30,299 nt of DNA, from the IMG/VR virus record IMGVR_UViG_3300022821_000923, positions 1 to 30,299 of that record; one strand, 5' to 3'. Source of the stretch: a virus. The position numbers and the translations under genes were made by a program. Each line of letters opens with the position of its first letter. Position 1 is the first letter of the stretch. The notes under the pieces were generated by a model, which was given only the letters and a program-made list of their open reading frames with translations, was not told the DNA's origin and searched no databases. Below are positions 14,872 through 21,293 of the stretch, one piece after another.

Positions 14872-16092
14872 ATGAGAATATTAGTATTAACAGAAAATCC
14901 TTGCTCACACACAGGGATGGCAAAGGTAGGTGGAGAGATTGCTACTGTCTTGCATGAGTCAGGGCATGAAATCATTTATCTGGCCTGTGGTAGTAGGGAA
15001 GTTGACCCTGACCAGTATCCATTCAAAATTATACCAACAGAACAAGACTCTTGGGGGAAGGATATCTTCGACCAAGTTGTTTATGGAGAAAGACCAGATG
15101 TGGTTCTGACAATTGGTGACCCTTGGTTTTACGATTACTTAACAGACCCTAACCAATGCAAGAGTAGAAACTTATTCTCGTGGGTAGGTTACTTAGCCGT
15201 AGACGGAGAAAAGATAGGTGGGGGTTTACCTAACTTTTGGGGTAAGGTCGTAGTATCTATGGATAGAGTGATTGCGTATACAGATTTCGGTAAAGACGCA
15301 CTACTGAAGAGTTTTCCTTTCTTGGAGGGTAAGTTACCTGTAATCTATCATGGAGTAAATGAGAAAGATTATTATCCTCTACCTCCAGAAGTAAAAAAGA
15401 AGTTTAGAGGTAGATACACTTTTCAGGATAGGTTCATATTTCTCTGTGTTGCAAGAAATCAGGGTAGAAAGAATTGGCCTGAGTTATTCAAGGCTTGGAA
15501 GATAGTACAAGAAGAAGGTATGTGTCCTGGGGCAGTACTTTGGCCACACACTTACTTTTATGACCCTGCAGGGCATAACATTGATGATTTACTTGCAACG
15601 TTTGATTTAGCGGGTTCTCAATCAATAGTGTTCTTTTCTCAGATAGCAAGGGGGAGTAGCTTTTCGAAGTTGATATCTAAACCAGAACTGAACATACTGT
15701 ACAATATGTCAAACGCTTTGGTGTCAATAGGGGGAGAAGGATTTGGTCTTCCTGTTATTGAAGCAATGGCCGCTAAGGTACCAACGTTAGTTCTTAACGA
15801 GTCAGCAACAGGAGAGTTAGGAGGAGAGGAAAGGTCTTTTCTTGTAGAGGCGGGACATTACTTAACAGGGAGATACCTAACTGAAAGACCAGTACCAGAA
15901 CCTAGAGCAATAGCAGAAGCAATGCAACAGATGTATAAGGATGAGGGAGGCAGAACTTATTGCGCAGATAAGGCGTATAGATTTGCCTTAGACCATACGT
16001 GGACAAAGGTGGGAGAACAATGGGTGGCGTTTTTCGATAAGTTAGAATCGCCCACTAAGTATCCTATGATATTAGAGGAGGTAGGAGTATGA
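14872..16092 (+). CDS. Glycosyltransferase, GT4-like (GT-B fold)
   Basis: A 406-residue group 1 glycosyltransferase that should move a sugar from a nucleotide sugar to an acceptor. The N-terminal Rossmann half starts MRILVLTENPCSHTGMAKVG, with the Gly-rich loop typical of GT-B enzymes. The C-terminal half has FLCVARNQGRKNWPELFKAW and the donor-binding EX7E signature EGFGLPVIE with Glu289 and Glu297. No signal peptide or membrane helix is seen, so it acts in the cytoplasm. It has a strong AAGGAGGT ribosome site, and its stop overlaps the next start (ATGA). Sugar and acceptor cannot be predicted. As the first gene of an insertion inside the tail module it probably serves the phage during virion assembly or modifies the host surface. 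Confidence 0.88.
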   Translation: MRILVLTENPCSHTGMAKVGGEIATVLHESGHEIIYLACGSREVDPDQYPFKIIPTEQDSWGKDIFDQVVYGERPDVVLTIGDPWFYDYLTDPNQCKSRNLFSWVGYLAVDGEKIGGGLPNFWGKVVVSMDRVIAYTDFGKDALLKSFPFLEGKLPVIYHGVNEKDYYPLPPEVKKKFRGRYTFQDRFIFLCVARNQGRKNWPELFKAWKIVQEEGMCPGAVLWPHTYFYDPAGHNIDDLLATFDLAGSQSIVFFSQIARGSSFSKLISKPELNILYNMSNALVSIGGEGFGLPVIEAMAAKVPTLVLNESATGELGGEERSFLVEAGHYLTGRYLTERPVPEPRAIAEAMQQMYKDEGGRTYCADKAYRFALDHTWTKVGEQWVAFFDKLESPTKYPMILEEVGV

Positions 16093-17207
16093 ACCAGTTA
16101 ATCTGGCACGGACCCTTTGCAGGGCAATCAGGATATGAAGTAATGACAAGAGCTATGCTCATTGAGTTAGATAAGATGGGTGTTTGTATAGCTTTGGATG
16201 AATCCACTACTTGGAACAGAGAAAAGATATCGTTAGACGAAGATGTAGCACGTAGGTTACAAAGAATGATGAATCAGAAAGTTCAACCAGGTACTCCAGC
16301 GATAATGCATCAGAGAGCACAACAGCGATTACTTGATAGGTTACCTGCAGACTGTAAGAGGTACATCTATACTCTATTTGAGACAGATAGATTACCCGAA
16401 CCTTGGGAGAAGGAATTACAAGCCGTTGATGGAGTGTTTACGTTTAGTAACTTCAACAGGGACTTATGGGCTCAGAACTCAGGGTTGGATAAGGATAGGA
16501 TACATATTCTTCCTTGGGGGATAGAGAAGGAGTTTAAGGTCGATGGCCTTAAAGCGAACATTCTCAATAAGAAAGAGTTCACGTTTATAGCCAATGGTGA
16601 TTTTACAGAAAGGAAGAATTTTGAAGTTCTCCTTGAAGCGTTTACGAAAGAGTTCAAGGCAAACGAAGATGTTTGCTTAGTACTTAAAACGCACTATGGG
16701 GGCTTTGGTATGCAACAAAGAAGAAGACTCGTAAGCAGACTAAAGGAGTTATCTACCTCATGGGTAGCTAATCCACCTAAGATACTGTTCTTTGGAGATA
16801 AAGTAACAACGCCCGATATAGCGAATCTGTATCGAGCATGTGATTGTTTAGTATTACCCAGTAGAGGTGAGGGTTTGGGATTACCTGTGTTAGAGGCGAT
16901 GGCCTGTGGGTTACCCATAATAGCGACCAATTGGTCCTCCTTATCAGAACTGGGCTTTCAGGGACACAACCTTTCTTACACATTAGAACAAATATCGAGT
17001 GTGGATTATATTAGGAAGTGCCCTGAAGCATTGAACCATAAGTGGGCTAGTGTAGATGTGGAAGAGTTACGAAAAGCAATGCGCCATATGTTCACTAATA
17101 AAGAGGAAGCAAAAGCTATGGGTTTAGCTAATGCAGAGACTGCGAAAGCCAGGACATGGCATGACGCAGCGGTAAAGATACTGAAAGTAATCGGAGGTGA
17201 GCAGTAA
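16089..17207 (+). CDS. Glycosyltransferase, GT4-like (second copy)
   Basis: A 372-residue group 1 glycosyltransferase, not a recent duplicate of its neighbour (little identity apart from motifs). The second half has DGVFTFSNFNRDLW, ILPWGIEKEF and FIANGDFTERKNFEVLLEAF. The donor-binding EX7E signature EGLGLPVLE has Glu261 and Glu269, followed by MACGLPIIATNW. There is no signal peptide. Start overlaps the upstream stop (ATGA) and its stop overlaps the next start (TAATG), so the cassette is translationally coupled. The two GT4 enzymes would act in sequence on one glycan or on different acceptors. A short frame at 16333-16524 in another reading frame is only a shadow. Confidence 0.87.
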   Translation: MNQLIWHGPFAGQSGYEVMTRAMLIELDKMGVCIALDESTTWNREKISLDEDVARRLQRMMNQKVQPGTPAIMHQRAQQRLLDRLPADCKRYIYTLFETDRLPEPWEKELQAVDGVFTFSNFNRDLWAQNSGLDKDRIHILPWGIEKEFKVDGLKANILNKKEFTFIANGDFTERKNFEVLLEAFTKEFKANEDVCLVLKTHYGGFGMQQRRRLVSRLKELSTSWVANPPKILFFGDKVTTPDIANLYRACDCLVLPSRGEGLGLPVLEAMACGLPIIATNWSSLSELGFQGHNLSYTLEQISSVDYIRKCPEALNHKWASVDVEELRKAMRHMFTNKEEAKAMGLANAETAKARTWHDAAVKILKVIGGEQ

Positions 17208-18148
17208 TGGGTAAGGAAAAGATAGCAATAGTCCTTACGAGGACATTAGGGGACGTTCTTCTAGTGCATAACCTTATAGATGGTATCTATAAGAAGTACG
17301 AAGAACCAGAGGTAGATGTATACGTGGATGAAGCATACAAAGACATAGTCTTTGGTAATCCTAGGGTAAGTAAGATTTACACTTCTCCAAACTGGTTAAA
17401 GAATTGGGAAGCCATTTTAACGATGGTTGTTGACAAGCAAGGTTTATGGAATTATGACGATGTTCTTATCCCTCAGCAAATAACTCAAGAGGATACGATA
17501 TGGCATCAGTTAGACCATTTAAGGCATCAGCATCTGGTAGATTATTATTTAGACAGATGTAGGTTGCCTGCAAGAGAAGAAGGGGAAAAAGTACAACTCT
17601 TTTTATCAGAGCACGACTATGCAGCAGTAGACAGAGTGCTCGATATAAACAAACAGAACAAGTATGTAGTAGTTCATACTACATCTGGGGTTCCTACTAA
17701 GGATTGGGATAAGTTCGAAGAACTTACTCATCGTCTCTTAGATATGGGGCTTTCAGTGTTTCAGGTAGGGGCAACTACAGATAGACCTGCTAATGGTACT
17801 GTGGATAAGGAAGACGTAAAGTTCTTCGATGTAAGAGAGAAGTTGACTCTTTCTCAGGTAGGAGCGTTATGTAAGAAGGCACTATGCTTTGTGGGTCTCG
17901 ATAGTGGACTGAGTTTTGTAGCAGCATCCTCAGGAACACCTACAATAGTACTTCAGGGTTCTACAATTCCAGAAACATCTGGACCTTGGGGGGAGAACGT
18001 AATCAACGTATTGTCAGAAACCCTTCCACAGTGTGAAGAAATAAGGTGTCACACTAATTGCAGATTCCCGAAGGAAGTGAATGGTAAATGTATCAACAAG
18101 ACGAAAGCGTCTGCGATACTTGATGTAATAAAGGGGTTGTCAGAATGA
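17207..18148 (+). CDS. Glycosyltransferase, GT9 (heptosyltransferase)-like
   Basis: A 313-residue protein of the ADP-heptose:LPS heptosyltransferase (GT9) type. The N-terminal part has IAIVLTRTLGDVLLVHNLI, the typical G-D-x-x-h start. The C-terminal part has VVVHTTSGVPTKDWDKFEEL and GLDSGLSFVAASSGTPTIVL, the family signature. The last 50 residues carry four cysteines (pattern C-x4-C-x3-C and a later Cys). GT9 enzymes in bacteria build LPS core; here the natural acceptor is unknown. Both ends overlap neighbouring genes by 1-4 bases, which ties it to the GT4 and radical SAM genes. Donor could be a heptose or another sugar nucleotide. Confidence 0.83.
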   Translation: MGKEKIAIVLTRTLGDVLLVHNLIDGIYKKYEEPEVDVYVDEAYKDIVFGNPRVSKIYTSPNWLKNWEAILTMVVDKQGLWNYDDVLIPQQITQEDTIWHQLDHLRHQHLVDYYLDRCRLPAREEGEKVQLFLSEHDYAAVDRVLDINKQNKYVVVHTTSGVPTKDWDKFEELTHRLLDMGLSVFQVGATTDRPANGTVDKEDVKFFDVREKLTLSQVGALCKKALCFVGLDSGLSFVAASSGTPTIVLQGSTIPETSGPWGENVINVLSETLPQCEEIRCHTNCRFPKEVNGKCINKTKASAILDVIKGLSE

Positions 18149-19566
18149 GAGTAGTATTCGTAATGGATGATTTTCTTATCGAGCCTTTAGGTATAGGCTA
18201 TCTGAGTTCTGTCCTCAAAGAGGAAGGGCACAAGGTAGACTTGGTAAAGACTAATGGGGATATAACTGTTCCTAAAGAGATGAGAGATTTACATGACGAA
18301 AAGTTCATCCTAGCGTATTCTGTAACAACGGGAACACATCAGTACTACATAAAGTTGAACAATCTGCTGAAGACGTACTTCCAAAATGCAATTGCTGTAT
18401 TTGGTGGACCTCATCCAACTTACTTCCCAGAGGTATTAGAGGAGAGGTGTATCGACTACATCATACGAGGAGAAGCCGAGAAGGCACTTCCAGAGCTTCT
18501 TAGTTGCATAGAAGATGGTAGAGAGTTTAATTGTGGAGAGGTTTGCGATTTGGTACAAGACTTAGACACTATACCATTTCCAGATAGAGATTTACTCTAC
18601 AAGTACGATAGGAATAGAGACAATCCCATTAAAAGCGTTATGACAATGAGGGGTTGCCCATTTAGCTGTACGTATTGTTACAACGTGTTATACAAGCAGT
18701 TATACAGGGAAAAGAAGCAAAAGCTGGTACGATTTAGAGGTGCCAGGAACATAATAGACGAATGTAAGGATTTGAAGAGGTTTCCTTTGGAGATGATATA
18801 CTTCCAGGATGACGAGTTTACTTCTAATCCGAACTTCACAGCACTGATGCTAATGTACAAGGATGAAGTTCAGGTTCCTTTTCACGCACAGTTAAGAATA
18901 GACAGGATAACAGAAGAGAAGATTATCCTATTGAAAGATGCAGGTTGTACGGGTGTGACTTTTGCTATAGAGTCTGGTTCTGAAAGACTTCGGAAAGAGT
19001 TGCTCAACAGACATATGTCTAATGAGAAGATTCTTGCTGGAGTAGCTTTATTGAAGAAGCATAAGATGAAGTTCAGAACTGAGAACATGATAGGAGCGCC
19101 CACAGAAACGAGAAAGGACATCTTAGATACAATTAGGTTGAACATCGCTTGTAAACCTGCTGTAGCTTGGGCATCTATTTTTCAACCCTATCCAAACTTA
19201 GAGTTAGGAAAGAAGTGTGAGGAATTGGGGTTGTGGGAATGTAACGTAGATGACTTTAGCCCCAACTTCTTTGACAAAACTGAGTTGAAGTTTGAACCCC
19301 GTCATGCGAGGTTCGTAAACAATACTCAGAAGTTCTTTGGCTTCATATCGAAGCACAAATGGGCCTTACCCTTAGCTTTATTGCTAAGCCATATCCCAGA
19401 GAACGAAAAGTTTAAGGAGTTTTATGCGTGGTACAAACAAAGAGGCTATAATCTACTCTACAGCAATAAGGAGGGGAAATGTCAGGCAAAGAAAATTCTG
19501 GAAAAAAGACCGTCGAAGGTATCGGTGACGAAGGCTTCGGTACGAAGGTTTTTCCACCAGAGCTGA
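18145..19566 (+). CDS. Radical SAM protein with B12-binding-like N-terminal domain
   Basis: A 473-residue enzyme of the B12-binding-domain radical SAM (BchE-like) class. The N-terminal domain (about 1-135) has the Rossmann pattern of cobalamin-binding domains, with PLGIGYLSSVLKEEGHKV and AVFGGPHPTYFPE. The canonical D-x-H-x-x-G motif is absent, as in many of this class. The radical SAM core has the CX3CX2C cluster motif CPFSCTYC (Cys171, Cys175, Cys178) in RGCPFSC. Such enzymes do methylations, cyclisations or sugar-related rearrangements. Coupled by ATGA to the GT9 gene, it may make or alter the glycan built by the three transferases; that is inference. The last 29 residues overlap the next gene by 88 bases and look unlike an enzyme end, so the frame may have been extended on its 3' side. 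Confidence 0.86.
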   Translation: MRVVFVMDDFLIEPLGIGYLSSVLKEEGHKVDLVKTNGDITVPKEMRDLHDEKFILAYSVTTGTHQYYIKLNNLLKTYFQNAIAVFGGPHPTYFPEVLEERCIDYIIRGEAEKALPELLSCIEDGREFNCGEVCDLVQDLDTIPFPDRDLLYKYDRNRDNPIKSVMTMRGCPFSCTYCYNVLYKQLYREKKQKLVRFRGARNIIDECKDLKRFPLEMIYFQDDEFTSNPNFTALMLMYKDEVQVPFHAQLRIDRITEEKIILLKDAGCTGVTFAIESGSERLRKELLNRHMSNEKILAGVALLKKHKMKFRTENMIGAPTETRKDILDTIRLNIACKPAVAWASIFQPYPNLELGKKCEELGLWECNVDDFSPNFFDKTELKFEPRHARFVNNTQKFFGFISKHKWALPLALLLSHIPENEKFKEFYAWYKQRGYNLLYSNKEGKCQAKKILEKRPSKVSVTKASVRRFFHQS

Positions 19567-19667
19567 TGAGGAGAAGGTGGTCCATGAAAGAGATAATAAC
19601 AATGGTCCATGATGAGTTTTGCAGAGATGGAAAACTCACACAAAAGGTAAAAGATATAACTAAATAA
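19479..19667 (+). CDS. Small hypothetical protein (62 aa) overlapping the radical SAM gene
   Basis: A 62-residue basic protein in another frame from the radical SAM gene. The ATG follows AAGGAGGGG at a good distance. Its first 88 bases lie inside the radical SAM reading frame, far more overlap than the 1-4 bases seen elsewhere. It starts MSGKENSGKKTVEGIGDEGF and has a helical second half (MKEIITMVHDEFCRDGKLTQ). No domain is recognised. It sits between the sugar cassette and the tail tube gene, so it could be a substrate, an adaptor or an ancestral tail gene interrupted by the cassette. Confidence 0.6.
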   Translation: MSGKENSGKKTVEGIGDEGFGTKVFPPELMRRRWSMKEIITMVHDEFCRDGKLTQKVKDITK

Positions 19668-19683
19668 AAAAGGAGGTGATACA

Positions 19684-20562
19684 ATGACAGTTCCAATTGC
19701 AGCACAAGGGTACATGGGAATAAGGAAAGAGTTAAGCTTTGGTAGTGGAGGAGCAGTAACTGAGTATCAATCAATCTACAGTGAAGACCTACAAATTACC
19801 AAAAGTTATTACTACGGAGACAGAGTTATGGATACACCAGCACAGGTTGGTGGAAGATTAATGAATGTTGCCGTAGCAGGTTCAGTAACTTTTCCAGTAA
19901 CTCCCTCAGGACCCGAACAGTGGTGGATAGCGGGTGTAGGTGGTTCTTCGTCTCCTTACGCACCGGATAGACCTTTAAGTTCTTTGGTCTTACACGTTGA
20001 TAGAGAGACAGCAGATATCTATACTTCAGGAGACATGGTGAGTTCTCTTGAGTTTACTTCTTCGCAATCTAATCCTCTCCAGTGTGTAGCCACACTAGAA
20101 GGTAAAGGTTATCAGAAGCTTACTCAGGGTAGTTCAGCATCATTTACTTCTGGGGATGACCCGTATCTACATAACGATGCTGTTTTCGAATTCGATGACG
20201 TAGCGAACACAGATATAACTTCGTTCTCGCTTTCGATAAACAACAATCTCGTTACGGACCTCTATACCACAGGTAAAGAGAGAGTAAGCATACCAGCAAC
20301 TAAAGTTGTAATAACAGGAAGCTTTACGAAGCTGTTTCAGGATACTGATGAGTTGGATAAGTTCTTAAGTGAACTTCCCACGAAACTGGAAGCAACATAC
20401 TCCAGAGATTCGAGCTCATTCAAGCTCCAAATGAACAAGGTATTGTTTGACAATTCATCGTCACCGTTGTCTAGTCAGACAGATTACGTTGCAGAAACAT
20501 TTAACTTTACTGCTTACATCGATGACACAGATAACGATGTGTTAACTTTGACAGTAGTATAA
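19684..20562 (+). CDS. Major tail protein (tail tube)
   Basis: A 292-residue beta-rich protein that should stack as rings to form the tail tube. It has the order expected: before the two overlapping chaperone frames and the tape measure. The N-terminal part (MTVPIAAQGYMGIRKELSFG) and the central LQCVATLEGKGYQKL and ITSFSLSINNNLVTD fit the tube protein group found in many siphoviruses. Ribosome site AAGGAGGTG is 7-9 bases upstream. It has two SGD triplets (YTSGDMV, FTSGDDPY). Assignment rests on order and composition; the family match by eye is moderate. Confidence 0.75.
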   Translation: MTVPIAAQGYMGIRKELSFGSGGAVTEYQSIYSEDLQITKSYYYGDRVMDTPAQVGGRLMNVAVAGSVTFPVTPSGPEQWWIAGVGGSSSPYAPDRPLSSLVLHVDRETADIYTSGDMVSSLEFTSSQSNPLQCVATLEGKGYQKLTQGSSASFTSGDDPYLHNDAVFEFDDVANTDITSFSLSINNNLVTDLYTTGKERVSIPATKVVITGSFTKLFQDTDELDKFLSELPTKLEATYSRDSSSFKLQMNKVLFDNSSSPLSSQTDYVAETFNFTAYIDDTDNDVLTLTVV

Positions 20563-20599
20563 CGGGCGCAAACCTAAAAGGGCGCACAGGAGGAGAGAT

Positions 20600-20974
20600 A
20601 TGAAGTTAGTAAATGTAAAAGAGTCATATGAGGTAGTGTATCAGGAGAAAGATGTAGCTAAGGATAAGCAACCAGTGTTTATGCTGAGGAAACTAAGTGC
20701 AGGAGAAGTTAACTCTATTGATGATGAGATAACTGTCAGTAGGGGAGATGAAACTTTTGCTTATCTTGGTGGAACAGCAACTAGGTTGAAGATTGACTTG
20801 GCCATTGTAAGTTGGAGAAACGTGGAGTTGGTAGAAGGAAAGGATGCTACTTGTAATTCAGCTAACAAGGAACTTCTTCCTTCTATTGTTCAACAGTTCC
20901 TCGCGAAGAGGATTGATGAAGATAACGGTCTCCGGAAGACATCTAAGAGGAGCGAGGAAGAAAAAAACTCGTAA
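20600..20974 (+). CDS. Tail assembly chaperone, frame 0 (gpG-like)
   Basis: A 124-residue protein between tail tube and tape measure. In lambda this place is taken by gpG, which binds the tape measure and recruits tube subunits. The gene is preceded by AGGAGGAGAGAT. Near its end it has the slippery heptamer A AAA AAC at 20962-20968, codons aligned so that tRNAs can slip back one base. In the -1 frame, reading continues without a stop into the next open frame, which has no good ribosome site. That is the standard design for chaperone pairs. The N-terminal half has KDKQPVFMLRKLSAGEVNSID, reminiscent of tail chaperone cores. Confidence 0.8.
   Translation: MKLVNVKESYEVVYQEKDVAKDKQPVFMLRKLSAGEVNSIDDEITVSRGDETFAYLGGTATRLKIDLAIVSWRNVELVEGKDATCNSANKELLPSIVQQFLAKRIDEDNGLRKTSKRSEEEKNS
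20962..20968 (+). promoter_or_regulatory. Programmed -1 ribosomal frameshift site (A AAA AAC)
   Basis: A seven-base slippery sequence in the correct phase (X XXY YYZ), 6 bases before the frame-0 stop. After slippage the next codons read CTC GTA AGG and lead, with no stop, into the frame that contains the ATG at 21001. This joins 123 residues of the first frame to 107 of the second. Placement between tail tube and tape measure is that of lambda G/T. I did not identify a convincing downstream pseudoknot or stem, and did not fold the RNA. Confidence 0.82.
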
Positions 20975-21000
20975 GGGCTACTGAGTTACTGCTGTCGGGG

Positions 21001-21291
21001 ATGTCTTCTCAAGCTGTTTGTGAACAGTTGCAATTGAAGAAGCTTCCCCAGGCTCTAGTGACTTACTTGTTTTGTAGCCCTACACTTGATGGAGAGTTAA
21101 GATGTTTACCTAGGTCGGGTGGGTATTATGACCAAGACCAAAAAGATATGGTAGACTTTCGAATAATTGAGAGTAGAGTATTTGACCACATGAGTAGAGA
21201 GTTCGAAAAGCAAAGGATGGCGATGAAGCACAAAGGACCTAGTGGTCAAGGACCAATAAAGACAGTAACTGTAGCTGAGAAGGACTTGTAA
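21001..21291 (+). CDS. Tail assembly chaperone, -1 frame part (gpT-like)
   Basis: The open frame that supplies the C-terminal part of the frameshift chaperone. The frame is open from the slip point at 20968 and the first ATG in it is at 21001. The only purines upstream of that ATG are GGGG at a poor distance, so independent initiation is unlikely. The fused product (230 residues) would add a segment with YYDQDQKDMVDFRIIESR, then a basic region with MSREFEKQRMAMKHKG. This T-type domain binds tail tube subunits in lambda. It ends 2 bases before the tape measure start. Confidence 0.75.
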   Translation: MSSQAVCEQLQLKKLPQALVTYLFCSPTLDGELRCLPRSGGYYDQDQKDMVDFRIIESRVFDHMSREFEKQRMAMKHKGPSGQGPIKTVTVAEKDL

Positions 21292-21293
21292 AT

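Noticed and set aside
16333-16524. 63-residue frame inside the second GT4 gene
   Set aside because: Other reading frame of a well-supported enzyme gene, no ribosome site and no protein-like pattern.
20564-20586. Direct repeat GGGCGCA twice, 16 bases apart
   Set aside because: Seven bases only, between tail tube and chaperone gene; no known site matches and chance is likely.
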